Shown here: positions 52,638-62,061 of the stretch, piece by piece
How the letters are laid out: every line of letters begins with the position of its first letter
Position numbering within the stretch: the stretch's first letter is position 1
Assembly (NCBI GenBank): GCA_037133915.1
Contig: JBAXND010000013.1
Span: 1-64,000 of the forward strand
Reading direction: 5' to 3'
Length of the DNA: 64,000 bases
From: Bacteroidota bacterium
GTDB lineage: Bacteria > Bacteroidota > Bacteroidia > Bacteroidales > CAIWKO01
Program-made: the position numbers and the translations under genes
Notes under the pieces: generated by a model
Told to the model about the DNA's origin: nothing
What the model saw: the letters and a program-made list of their open reading frames with translations, nothing else
Database searches by the model: none

Positions 52638-55600
52638 TCATCCGGTAACCCTGACCCTTATTCCTTCGGTATGAGATGAATATTCGGGAGCGTACATGCA
52701 CTGAATGCTGGTAATACCATTAGAGAAATCGCCCTTTTGTGCAACGCGCAACGGATATTCAAACACATAAGTTCCTTTAGGAAGCCACGAAATAAAGAAG
52801 TTCGTTGCGAGGTCGCCGGTTGATTCGTAATAGCCCAATCCGCCCTGATATTTATAGCGAGAAATCACGTTGACCGGTTCAAAACCCGATGCACGCATAT
52901 CCTTCATATGGACGTATTCCATGTCGCGGTCAACGCGAATTTCGATCCGCACTTTAATTTTATCGCCCAGTTTGAGTTTGATTTGTTCGGTTATTGGTTC
53001 AATTACCGGACCGTATGCCGAAGGCCGTTCCACAAATAATTTCTTCTCGAGGTTAAGCGGAGTAGCAGAAGGGGTAATTTTATCGAGCTGCTCAAAGTAC
53101 TGCCAGTACAGGGCACCCCAGCACACACCATCATCTTTCTTCGAAATCTTGATATTACCCATCAGCGGAGTGATGTCAGCGCCCCACCAGGCTGTTTTAA
53201 AATATCCGGTTCCGGCTTCCACTTTTACATCGGGCATTTTTTTCGGATCAACAATCATGTTACCAATCATAATCTCCACATCAGGTTCTTTAGCGAGCCA
53301 GTCGGTACCACGCAGAAGCAGCGCATAGCAAGCTTCGGCAGTAGCTTTGGTGGTTTTCCAGTTTTGGGTTTGCTTTTGTTTAAGCAACCATACTTTGAGT
53401 TCTTCTACGGTTTTCTGATCGTTGGCAACTTCATCAAAACACTCGATAAGCAATGCCTGAGTTTCTATCGGTGCCTGATACCAGTACCAGCCTTCATCCA
53501 TATCTTTCCAGTACATGCCCATTTCTTCAGAATAAATGGCATTTTCTTTCAGTGATTTGGTAATATCGGAAGCTGCAGCTTTATCATCAAGCCGGTTCAG
53601 CGCGAGTGCAATCATACCCTGCAGGTAATGATTATTCTGTAACCAATATTTGTGTGCCTGACCTTTATAATAATTGAATGCTTTCTGGTTTTTATTCTCA
53701 ACATTAATACTGCCAATAAAATAGGAACGTGCATACAAGTACTGAATTTGCAGAGCATACAGGTGATTCAGTTCCATTTCATCCGGATAATATTTAAGCA
53801 GATATTCATAATCTTCGCGGATGCGATCGTCGAGATAAAGCACACCACGGCGGCACATTTTCCAGACTTTTTGATTGTCCTTCACATCCCTGACGCCCAA
53901 TTTATCAAGATGCCCCATACCCGTAATAATATATTGTGTGATGTACCTGTCGTCGGGCATTCCCGGAAACCATGGCCATCCGCCATTTGAGACCTGCATT
54001 TTTTCAAGTTTTGAAAGCGCCGTTTCCAGCTCATTCGACATGCGGTTCATATCGAACAATATACCCACGTTTCTCTTATTCTGCGACTCGTCTTTGGCAT
54101 CGAGCACCCATGGAGTTTCCTGCAACAGCGCGGACTTCAACTCCTGATTTTTTTCCAGATTTGATAACAGCGCATCAGGGGTTGTATTTTTCCAGCTTTC
54201 GAAAACGGACTTAATGCGCGGGTGTGAGTTTGCAATGTAAGATGCAATGGCGTTTGCATAGAACCGGCTGTAGAGCTGCTCGGCGCATTCGTAAGGATAT
54301 TCAATAAGGTATGGAAGCGCCTGAACGGCATACCATGCAGGATTCGAGGTAAACTCGAATGTTAGTTTATGATTTTTCAATGTGCTGCTACCGCCCGAAT
54401 TCGCGAGTTTTGAAAAAATAAATTCTTTGATTTGCTTACCGCGAACAGGAAGCGGAAATGTTTCGGTAACGAGCATACGATTGGTAACCACCGGTATGGC
54501 CATTTCTTCACCATCGCTGTGATTTCCAGCCTTAGCCACCACTTTATAAATAACAGCTTCGAGTCCTTCGGGGATAACAATATCCCACTCAACGGCTTTA
54601 CTCTGACCTCGGGGAATGTCGAACTGTACCGTTGGCTTCAGGTTGCCCATCTGCACATCGAGCGGTTTCATTGTGAGCGCATCAAACAGCATCAATTGAG
54701 CTTCACCGCAAATAACTTCTTCAGATAAATTTGTGACTTTTGAAGCAAACGTAATTTTGTCGCCTTCGCGGAAGAAGCGCGGCGGATTGGGTACTACCAT
54801 CAGGTTTTTCTGTGTGATGATTTCTTTTTCGATATAACCGGTTTGCAAATCCTTTGTATGCGCAATTCCTCTGAATTTCCAGCGCGTAAGTGCATCAGGA
54901 ATTGTAAATGAAATAATAATCTCGCCGTTGGCATCGGTTTCCAGATGCGGATAGAAAAAAGCCGTTTCGTTGAAATTTGTTCTTGTTTTCACACCTTCGC
55001 CGGCTCCGCCACCGGAACCTTCGCCGGTACGGGAATTTGTACCGGCTTCTCTGCGGTCAATATTACCGGGAGTCTCATCGGGTTTACCGCCGCTTGCACC
55101 GCCCATAGGAAGATCTTCAAAATTTCGTTCTTTCTTCTGCCCCTCCTTTTCCTCAGCCTTGGCGGTAGCACGGGCACCACGAACCACTGTTTGCGCCACA
55201 GCGACTTCACCATCTATTACATAATTATCAAGATCTTTGCTGTCGTCGAGGTAACCGTTGTAACTGTAGTAATCATACCGGTAGCCGTAATTTTCAAAGC
55301 CAAACCAGTTAAGCGCATCGTAATAATGGTACAATAAATAGTTGTAATCGTAATAGCAATAATTATAGGTTGACTGCGAGGTAGAAAAAGCGTGATATGC
55401 TTCCCATGAGCGAGACATATAATAATGCTTCCACAAATCAAATGGCCACGCCGAAGTTTTGAATGCATCGAGGGAAGCATCGTACATAGAGGCAAGCATT
55501 TCTGCCATTACCTTCTCCCCTTTGCTGCCGTTGATTTTCAATTTCCATTCTTCCTTCTGCCCCGGCAATAACTTGTTACGGAAAGTTTCAAATACTATAT

Positions 55601-58600
55601 CCAATTGTTTGTTTGTATAAGGTACTTCAATCAGCACATCATGGTTATACACACGATTTTGTCTGATAAAAGTGAAATGTACCGCAAAATTGCCGCGCAT
55701 ATCTTCGGTAATGGGAATGTCAATTTTCTTCATTTCATTTTTCAGCGTAATCCATTTGCGTTCGGTAATCTTGTCTTTATGTTCAATTTCATAAAGCACT
55801 TTTACAGCCGTATCTTTTGTTCCTATCAGGAAAGACGCAGTTTCGCCCGGTTCACCTTTTGCTTTCAGCACCGTAAACCAGTCAAATTCATTCACCGGAA
55901 TGTTTTTGGAATCTTTTGAAAACACCGTGAAATACGTGAACCATTCTACAGCTGCACCGTATTTATCTTTAGATTTTACTTCAAGTACATATTGACCTTC
56001 TGCCCAGTCAGCAATATTTTCAAGCGACAGCAGCGAATCCTTTTTCGTATCAAAATTCAGGTCAAGAACTCTTTCTGCCTTTTCGCGCTTCGCCATGTTA
56101 TCTTCATTTTCATACACGTCAAGCGGAAAATCCTTCATGTAATCTTGACGATTTATAACATACTGATCGGGTTTAGACCAGGCACGTTTTCTCAGCAAGC
56201 GTGAAGGTTCTTTAATCCTATATACAGAAATATTGCCCGAGGCATATTCATATATGCCACTGCGGTTGGTGGTATTGATAACAAATTTGTCTTTATTGCT
56301 TTTTTCAATTTCTGAGGGAAGGTTCACATTTACCATGAGCGCTTTATAACCTGCGCTGAAGCTGATACTACCCGAGCGGGTTTCACCATTAAGGTCGGTA
56401 ACGTCGGCGTATATATTATATGTAAAGGTTGGGTCAGAAGCTTTCGTTACAGCGAGGTCAGGAAGTGCCTTGAAGTTGATGGTGAATTCTCCCGTTTCGC
56501 TGGTGGTTGTTGAACCATTTGCAATTTCCATTTGAGGTGAGTTCGGGTAGTAGCCGTACCAGCGCCACCACCAGTACTCGAATGAAGCTGTGCGCACAAT
56601 GCGGTATTTCACATTCGCATTGTCAATGTTGGAACCGGCATAAGATATTGCATTGCCTTTAATCGTAATGTTATCGTTCAAACGGTAGCTACCTTTTACC
56701 GGATCAATTTTCACTTCGAATTTCGGGCGTTTATATTCCTCCACAGAGAAATACACATTTCCGTAGTCGTTTCGTATGCTCATTTGTCCGTTAAGCACAC
56801 CCGACGGAGCTACAAACGAACCGTCGAATGTACCGTATTCATTAGCAGTAAGCTCAAGACTGGATACTATTTGAGAATTCACATCATAGAGTGTAACTGT
56901 TGTTTTTGCCCCCGGCTTAATTCTTGAATTTTCGCCGTCGGTTTCCATGAAAATGCCTTTAAAATAAATAGTTTGACCGGGTCTGTAGATGGCACGATCA
57001 GTAAAGAAAATTGTTTTGTTCTTGTATTCTATGGGAACCTGATACGGCTTGTACTGGTAATAATAATCTGTATGAAGCACATCGTTTCCCTTCTCCAGTT
57101 CAATGAAGAAATTGTCGTAGTTGTCTTCTATAGCGGGAACTATAAAACGCCCGTCAGCATCCGAATTGTAATAAGCGCCCCGACGGTATTCATAATCGCG
57201 TGTTACGTAACTATAATGTTCGCGATACACCTGGGCACCGACGTTTTTCAAAGGCTCACCTGTAACGCGGTTAAATACCACAAATTCAATTTCGCCATCG
57301 CTGAGCGTACGGTTCGTGTATGCCAGATTAGAAATCCAAACGTTAAAGTAAGAGACTGTACCTTTTACACAATCAAAATTCCCGTCGGGCGAAAGCAAAA
57401 GCGTATAGAAACCCGGTTCAAGTTCAGGCATTCTGAACTCCGCCGAATGCGGGTGGTGATCGCCATCGTCAGGCACATTTACGACCCATTGTTTTTGTAC
57501 ACGTAGCTTTGCAAGTTGATCCATCAGCTCCTGTCCGTAGTATTTTCGTGTTATTTTCTTAAACCATTCAGGATTTGTTTTGCACACACGCATGCTAACC
57601 TGATTCGTATTTTTATAGGTCACCAATGCCCTGAACGGTTTATTGGGCACATTGGTTTGTTCAGCCAGGGCATTCACTGATTGCAGCATTATCTGTTTTT
57701 GCAGATACACACAATTTTTAGAGCCAAAAGCATCCGGAAAACGTTTAATGGCTCCATCACAAATGGCATACGCTTTTTTGAAATACCATTTTGTCTCCTC
57801 ATTAATTCCGGCGCTAAAGCTGCTGGCTTTTCCTGAATAATAGCTTGCAATATCAAATGTAATTTCAGTTGATGCCGGATTCGCAATGAATGCAGCTTCA
57901 TCAGAATACAATGCTTTTACATAAAGGCTGTCTTTATCTTCGAGTACCGATTGTGCATGCACAAATCTCAATCGCTTAAGTTCAGCATCTATCAATGCCT
58001 GCGGATTAGAGTCATTGCTATGAAATTTCAACAGATCCTGCAGAATAGCCAGCGCATAATATTTCAGTGAGTATTTATCTTCACTTACAATTTTCTCATC
58101 AACAAAAGTGCTGTAAGGAGCAAGCAATTCGGGGTTATTCATTTCAAATCTATTCACTGGGGCAGTGAGTCCCGACTCTGTATTCATGAAAAAATCGACA
58201 GCCCGGTGTGCCAGAAAATCATACAGCGTGGGTCTGAAGTTTTTCGATTCGCTTTGCGTAGTAAGAATATTATCGTAGATAGAAAGAGGTGTTTTTTTAA
58301 GTGAGTCGGCATCAGTAAGTGAAGCCATATAATGTTTGATGACCTGATCTACAATTTTCCGCAAATCCCAGGTACGTACGTCTTCCTGCTTAAAATCGAC
58401 CGTTTCTGTGCGGTTTAAAAATTTGTATCTGTTTGCCTGATAATATCTCCAGTATATTTCGGCCTGCACCGAGTGAAGTACCGGTTTTGCCGGATAAACA
58501 GACGTCTCAATCTCTTTGTCAAGGTCAGCGATTGTGTTCACATAATCTTCATCAGTAATGTACGATTCAAATTTGAGTCTGTGAATCACGGCTTTTACAA

Positions 58601-58874
58601 TGTTGGGAGCATTGTTTTCAGTTTTTGCCTTGTCATAAATAAGAGCAACTACATCCAGTGCAGAGCGTGTCAAGCCTTTATTGCCGAGCGAATCGACTTT
58701 TTGCCAGAGTTGATCATAAGGGCTTTCCTTCCCCAGTTTCAATTGCTCGCAAATGGGTTTGGGCGGCTTTGACATAAAAATTCCTACCGAAAGAGCGGTA
58801 AGCGAAACAATCATAAGAACTGCAAGGATTTTTATTGCTCTCATAGAATGCATGATTTGAGGATTTGGCAACAT
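52638..58874 (-). CDS. Alpha-2-macroglobulin family protein with intact thioester motif
   Basis: This 2078-residue envelope protein is a bacterial alpha-2-macroglobulin, a family thought to trap attacking proteases in the periplasm or at the surface. A hydrophobic segment MRAIKILAVLMIVSLTALSVGIF serves as signal peptide or anchor; the true start may be Met11 (position 58844). No lipobox Cys is visible directly after it, unlike E. coli YfhM. The N-terminal 450 residues are helical and unusual. MG-type domains follow (for example FFTDRAIYRPGQTIYFKGI, the MG2 signature, about residues 625-645). A low-complexity Gly/Glu/Arg-rich stretch around 1260-1310 precedes the A2M signature (TDANGEIIISFTIPDALTRWKFRGIAHT). 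The thioester motif Cys1530-Ala-Glu-Gln1533 is in YPYECAEQLYSRFYA (bases 54276-54287), followed by the alpha-helical thioester domain. No penicillin-binding protein 1C gene is adjacent. Confidence 0.92.
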   Translation of the reverse strand: MLPNPQIMHSMRAIKILAVLMIVSLTALSVGIFMSKPPKPICEQLKLGKESPYDQLWQKVDSLGNKGLTRSALDVVALIYDKAKTENNAPNIVKAVIHRLKFESYITDEDYVNTIADLDKEIETSVYPAKPVLHSVQAEIYWRYYQANRYKFLNRTETVDFKQEDVRTWDLRKIVDQVIKHYMASLTDADSLKKTPLSIYDNILTTQSESKNFRPTLYDFLAHRAVDFFMNTESGLTAPVNRFEMNNPELLAPYSTFVDEKIVSEDKYSLKYYALAILQDLLKFHSNDSNPQALIDAELKRLRFVHAQSVLEDKDSLYVKALYSDEAAFIANPASTEITFDIASYYSGKASSFSAGINEETKWYFKKAYAICDGAIKRFPDAFGSKNCVYLQKQIMLQSVNALAEQTNVPNKPFRALVTYKNTNQVSMRVCKTNPEWFKKITRKYYGQELMDQLAKLRVQKQWVVNVPDDGDHHPHSAEFRMPELEPGFYTLLLSPDGNFDCVKGTVSYFNVWISNLAYTNRTLSDGEIEFVVFNRVTGEPLKNVGAQVYREHYSYVTRDYEYRRGAYYNSDADGRFIVPAIEDNYDNFFIELEKGNDVLHTDYYYQYKPYQVPIEYKNKTIFFTDRAIYRPGQTIYFKGIFMETDGENSRIKPGAKTTVTLYDVNSQIVSSLELTANEYGTFDGSFVAPSGVLNGQMSIRNDYGNVYFSVEEYKRPKFEVKIDPVKGSYRLNDNITIKGNAISYAGSNIDNANVKYRIVRTASFEYWWWRWYGYYPNSPQMEIANGSTTTSETGEFTINFKALPDLAVTKASDPTFTYNIYADVTDLNGETRSGSISFSAGYKALMVNVNLPSEIEKSNKDKFVINTTNRSGIYEYASGNISVYRIKEPSRLLRKRAWSKPDQYVINRQDYMKDFPLDVYENEDNMAKREKAERVLDLNFDTKKDSLLSLENIADWAEGQYVLEVKSKDKYGAAVEWFTYFTVFSKDSKNIPVNEFDWFTVLKAKGEPGETASFLIGTKDTAVKVLYEIEHKDKITERKWITLKNEMKKIDIPITEDMRGNFAVHFTFIRQNRVYNHDVLIEVPYTNKQLDIVFETFRNKLLPGQKEEWKLKINGSKGEKVMAEMLASMYDASLDAFKTSAWPFDLWKHYYMSRSWEAYHAFSTSQSTYNYCYYDYNYLLYHYYDALNWFGFENYGYRYDYYSYNGYLDDSKDLDNYVIDGEVAVAQTVVRGARATAKAEEKEGQKKERNFEDLPMGGASGGKPDETPGNIDRREAGTNSRTGEGSGGGAGEGVKTRTNFNETAFFYPHLETDANGEIIISFTIPDALTRWKFRGIAHTKDLQTGYIEKEIITQKNLMVVPNPPRFFREGDKITFASKVTNLSEEVICGEAQLMLFDALTMKPLDVQMGNLKPTVQFDIPRGQSKAVEWDIVIPEGLEAVIYKVVAKAGNHSDGEEMAIPVVTNRMLVTETFPLPVRGKQIKEFIFSKLANSGGSSTLKNHKLTFEFTSNPAWYAVQALPYLIEYPYECAEQLYSRFYANAIASYIANSHPRIKSVFESWKNTTPDALLSNLEKNQELKSALLQETPWVLDAKDESQNKRNVGILFDMNRMSNELETALSKLEKMQVSNGGWPWFPGMPDDRYITQYIITGMGHLDKLGVRDVKDNQKVWKMCRRGVLYLDDRIREDYEYLLKYYPDEMELNHLYALQIQYLYARSYFIGSINVENKNQKAFNYYKGQAHKYWLQNNHYLQGMIALALNRLDDKAAASDITKSLKENAIYSEEMGMYWKDMDEGWYWYQAPIETQALLIECFDEVANDQKTVEELKVWLLKQKQTQNWKTTKATAEACYALLLRGTDWLAKEPDVEIMIGNMIVDPKKMPDVKVEAGTGYFKTAWWGADITPLMGNIKISKKDDGVCWGALYWQYFEQLDKITPSATPLNLEKKLFVERPSAYGPVIEPITEQIKLKLGDKIKVRIEIRVDRDMEYVHMKDMRASGFEPVNVISRYKYQGGLGYYESTGDLATNFFISWLPKGTYVFEYPLRVAQKGDFSNGITSIQCMYAPEYSSHTEGIRVRVTG

Positions 58875-58971
58875 AGAGGTTCAACAGAGTACAATTCCAT
58901 AAAATGTAATGAAAAAAAATTACCCGGGGCAATAAGATGTCTTGAAATGCGCAATCAACGTTGCACTCCAA

Positions 58972-59002
58972 CAAATATAACTGATTTTCGAAACATTCCA
59001 AA
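58972..59002 (-). promoter_or_regulatory. Promoter of the alpha-2-macroglobulin gene
   Basis: On the minus strand: TTTG (59002-58999), 19 bp, TATATTTG (58979-58972), a perfect match to the Bacteroidetes consensus, about 97 bases before the longest start codon. Confidence 0.75.
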
Positions 59003-59042
59003 TCGGAATGCAAATAGCTCTGCGGATATCTGTTTAAAAAAG

Positions 59043-59076
59043 CAAAGACCGACAAAATTAAACTTGCCGGCCTTTG
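59043..59076 (-). terminator. Terminator of the SsnA-like amidohydrolase gene
   Basis: On the minus strand CAAAGGCCGGCAA pairs with TTGTCGGTCTTTG (two wobble pairs), followed by CTTTTTTAAAC. It lies just past the stop at 59096. Confidence 0.75.
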
Positions 59077-59095
59077 AATGATGAACCAATTATAA

Positions 59096-60388
59096 TCAGA
59101 ACTTAGAATAGCGGTCGTTGATTCTGTCCCACAAACGCTGTGCTTGTTCTTTTGCAAAAGCAAGTATTTCGGCCTCGTTCACTGTCTGGATTTTTTTGTC
59201 GGCCACAATCATTTTACCATCGCTGATAACATGTTTTACATATTTGCTTTCCATCCCAAAATAAAAATGGCCAAGGAAATTATCGCCGTTGAACGGGGAC
59301 GGACTGGGATAATCAAGCACAATGAGGTTGTTGTCGCCATCACCGGTAAAACCGTTTGATTCAACATAATTATGAACATTGCGGAGGCGGCGGTATGGTT
59401 CGTCAAATCCGAAGCTGTCATAATTTTTTCCGGCAAAGAACGTATTCTGAGCAGACCGCACCATATCGCTGTGCATGCCGTCAGTACCGAGCATCAGGTT
59501 TTTGCCCAGACCTTCAGAATTAAATTGTCCTACTTTATTATTCAGGTTGCTCTCGATATTCTGGACAACATAAACCGGAGATTTTTGAATGAGTTCGCGC
59601 TCAGCGGTGTCAAGATGGATGCAATGCCCGAGAATTGTTTTTGGAAAGCTAAGTGCCCCCGCTTCGTGCAGGCGATTTACAACGCGCTTACCATATTTCT
59701 CGATGCTGTAATCCTGATCATACTTATCTTCCGCAACGTGAACATGAATGCCGGAATTGAGTTTGGCGGCCAGATCAACAGCCAGCTTCAACGTTTCATC
59801 TTCAACGGTAAAAGCTGCATGGAGTCCCACAAGGCCCTGATTTTTCTGCATAAAATCGCCGGTTTCAGCCAGACCTTTGAGTGCGATATCATGACCATCG
59901 CGGTCAGTAACCTCATAACAGAGCAAATGTGAAACGCCCACTTTCTCAAAAGCAGTTGCAATAGTCTGCAACGAACCTTCAACGGCAAACGGTGATGCGT
60001 GATGGTCAATAACAAAAGTAACGCCGTTATATGCACATGAAAGTGCAGTAACCAAAGCGCTTGCTTCTATCATGTCGCGGTCAAGACATTTGTCGAGTGT
60101 CCACCATAGATACTCTAACACCTGATAGAAATTATTCATGGGTTTTGGAGAGGCCGGCATACCGCGCGACAGCGCCGAATAAACATGATGATGCCCACAC
60201 GCCAGTGCTTTTGTGACGTACATGCCCCGGCAATCAACAACTTTTGTTCCTTCAGGAAGCACAAAATCTTTTTTACCTGACAGCAGTGTGATTTTTCCGC
60301 CCACTCCTTCTTCAACAAAAACGTCGGTTTCAACAAAATTCGAAGTTCGATAATCAATGAATGTAGCATTCTTAAGTAAGATACCCAT
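59096..60388 (-). CDS. ssnA: SsnA-like metal-dependent amidohydrolase
   Basis: This 430-residue protein belongs to the ATZ/TRZ branch of the amidohydrolase superfamily and resembles SsnA (putative aminohydrolase). I start at the Met of MGILLKNATFIDYRT because the 38 upstream codons have no counterpart in the family. It shows the entry strand VVDCRGMYVTKALACGHHHVYSALSRGM (metal site, with a GHHH in place of the usual HxH), VIDHHASPFAV, GLHAAFTVEDET, HVHVAEDKYDQ (metal histidines), GHCIHLDTAE and LGTDGMHSD (metal aspartate). Such enzymes hydrolyse deaminatable heterocycles such as purine derivatives; the exact substrate is unknown. Ssn/Yge-type purine genes such as xanthine dehydrogenase are not in the window. 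A minus-strand TACTTTTG box at 60440-60447 could be its -7 element. Confidence 0.87.
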   Translation of the reverse strand: MGILLKNATFIDYRTSNFVETDVFVEEGVGGKITLLSGKKDFVLPEGTKVVDCRGMYVTKALACGHHHVYSALSRGMPASPKPMNNFYQVLEYLWWTLDKCLDRDMIEASALVTALSCAYNGVTFVIDHHASPFAVEGSLQTIATAFEKVGVSHLLCYEVTDRDGHDIALKGLAETGDFMQKNQGLVGLHAAFTVEDETLKLAVDLAAKLNSGIHVHVAEDKYDQDYSIEKYGKRVVNRLHEAGALSFPKTILGHCIHLDTAERELIQKSPVYVVQNIESNLNNKVGQFNSEGLGKNLMLGTDGMHSDMVRSAQNTFFAGKNYDSFGFDEPYRRLRNVHNYVESNGFTGDGDNNLIVLDYPSPSPFNGDNFLGHFYFGMESKYVKHVISDGKMIVADKKIQTVNEAEILAFAKEQAQRLWDRINDRYSKF

Positions 60389-60731
60389 AATTAGTTTTTT
60401 AATTTCTGATATTACGTTATTCCGTGAATAAATTTTCACCAAAAGTAAAAAATGCTGACCAAAATCAGCCGAAAAAACATTTCTATTTTTGCACAAAAAC
60501 ATTCAAATGAAACTAATTTTGTAGTGCTTGATAATAATAATTTCTGTATAAGCTGCAAAATAGGGTATTTCGGCTTTTGCATGAATTTTTATTGAGGCAA
60601 GAATTGCAAAAAAAATGTTGATAAATGTGTTAAAAAAAAGGCATTTATTTTAAGACGAGCCAATGATTAGTATTATATATTCGCATGATAAAAATATTTT
60701 TGCCAATAGATCGTTAGTTTAAGAATTTTTT
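60389..60731. other. Divergent promoter region of the ssnA and kamA-like genes
   Basis: An AT-rich gap without a gene. Plus-strand -7 boxes occur at 60484-60491 (TATTTTTG), 60514-60521 (TAATTTTG) and 60695-60702 (TATTTTTG). The last is 29 bases before the aminomutase ATG and is the best candidate. A minus-strand TACTTTTG is at 60440-60447. Confidence 0.5.
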
Positions 60732-62039
60732 ATGCTGAGGAAAATAGTGAAAACCGATAAAATGACTTCAACAGGTATGATCATCCATGATGACATTGAG
60801 ATCATCAGCGATGAGGAGCCTCCAAGTATCAATCCGGTACTTGCAAATTACTATACTCGCTTACCCGAAACGCGGAAAAGGACGGTATCCGGTCATTCCA
60901 GAGACACAATCAAAGCGTCTTCCAAATCGAATAATTTCCGCGAGCTGCATTTTCCGGAATCAACAGAAGATGATTGGCGGGACTGGCGATGGCAGATAAA
61001 AAACAGTTTCACATCCCTTTCAACACTACTCGAATTTCTTGACCTTTCTATTGAAGAAATAAACAAGTCGACCGCGAACGGCGATGCACTTCCTATACGC
61101 ATTACACCTTATTACGCCAGTCTGCTGGATAGAAACGACAGTTTGCAACCACTGCGTAAATCAGTGATTCCGGTACTCGATGAATATACGGTCAACCCGG
61201 GCGAAGCATCCGACCCGCTTTGCGAAGAAGGCGACAGCCCTGTTCCGAATCTTGTACACCGCTATCCTGACAGGGCACTCTTTTTGGTTACAGGATTCTG
61301 CTCGACGTATTGCCGCTATTGCACACGTTCGCACATGGTGGCTAAAGATAAATGCCACTTCGGCGTTAAAAATCTTGAACCCGCATTCAAATATATCGAA
61401 GAGCATTCCGAAATACGTGATGTACTTCTTTCGGGCGGCGACCCGCTTACATTGAGCGACGACGACCTGTTGTATATCCTTACACGGCTCAAAAAAATCA
61501 AGCATGTGGAATTTATCCGGATTGGGACAAAAGTTCCTGCAGTGCTTCCTCAACGAATTACTTCCACGCTGATAAATATTCTCAAGAAATTTCATCCGCT
61601 CTGGCTCAGCATTCACTTTACACACCCCGATGAAATTACGCCCGAAGTTACTGAAGCTTGTGCCAGACTTGCTGATGCAGGTATTCCGCTTGGCAGTCAG
61701 ACAGTATTGCTCCGCGGTATCAACGATAATGTGGACACGATGAAAAACCTGATGCACGCACTTCTGCGCATCCGGGTCAAACCGTATTATCTCTACCAGT
61801 GCGATCCTATTCTCGGCTCCGAACATTTCAGAACGACCATTGAAAAAGGACTTGAAATAATACGCGGATTGCGAGGATATACAAGTGGTTACGCTGTTCC
61901 TACCTATGTAATTGACGCTCCGGGTGGGGGTGGGAAAATTCCGCTCCTCCCTGAATATTATGTAGGAAGAGACGGCAACGATGTACTGCTGCGTAATTAT
62001 ACCGGAGATATCTTCCGATATCCCGATATTTCTTACTAA
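60732..62039 (+). CDS. KamA-family radical SAM aminomutase (lysine 2,3-aminomutase-like)
   Basis: This 435-residue radical SAM, PLP-dependent enzyme is predicted to interconvert L-lysine and L-beta-lysine. The iron-sulfur motif is Cys190-STY-Cys194-RY-Cys197. The PLP lysine is Lys402 in DAPGGGGKIPLLPEY. The two aspartates that bind the lysine side-chain amine in clostridial KAM appear conserved: Asp358 (YLYQCDPILGSEHFRT) and Asp395 (VIDAPGGGGK); glutamate 2,3-aminomutases differ there. The protein ends at about the point where KAM has its CxCxxC zinc/dimer tail, which is missing. The N-terminal 80 residues are poorly conserved, and Met11 or Met16 are alternative starts. It is followed after 22 bases by an ATP-grasp ligase gene, so the product may be built into a conjugate. 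EpmB (EF-P lysylation) is an alternative role but is shorter. Confidence 0.88.
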   Translation: MLRKIVKTDKMTSTGMIIHDDIEIISDEEPPSINPVLANYYTRLPETRKRTVSGHSRDTIKASSKSNNFRELHFPESTEDDWRDWRWQIKNSFTSLSTLLEFLDLSIEEINKSTANGDALPIRITPYYASLLDRNDSLQPLRKSVIPVLDEYTVNPGEASDPLCEEGDSPVPNLVHRYPDRALFLVTGFCSTYCRYCTRSHMVAKDKCHFGVKNLEPAFKYIEEHSEIRDVLLSGGDPLTLSDDDLLYILTRLKKIKHVEFIRIGTKVPAVLPQRITSTLINILKKFHPLWLSIHFTHPDEITPEVTEACARLADAGIPLGSQTVLLRGINDNVDTMKNLMHALLRIRVKPYYLYQCDPILGSEHFRTTIEKGLEIIRGLRGYTSGYAVPTYVIDAPGGGGKIPLLPEYYVGRDGNDVLLRNYTGDIFRYPDISY

Positions 62040-62061
62040 TCACAAATAATATCGAAACCCG

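Noticed and set aside
59372..59932. 186-codon frame antisense to the amidohydrolase gene
   Set aside because: It is an overlap of a confident gene, with no recognisable product.
60388..60502. N-terminal extension of the SsnA-like protein
   Set aside because: The 38 extra codons have no family counterpart, and a -7-like box (60440-60447) falls inside them.
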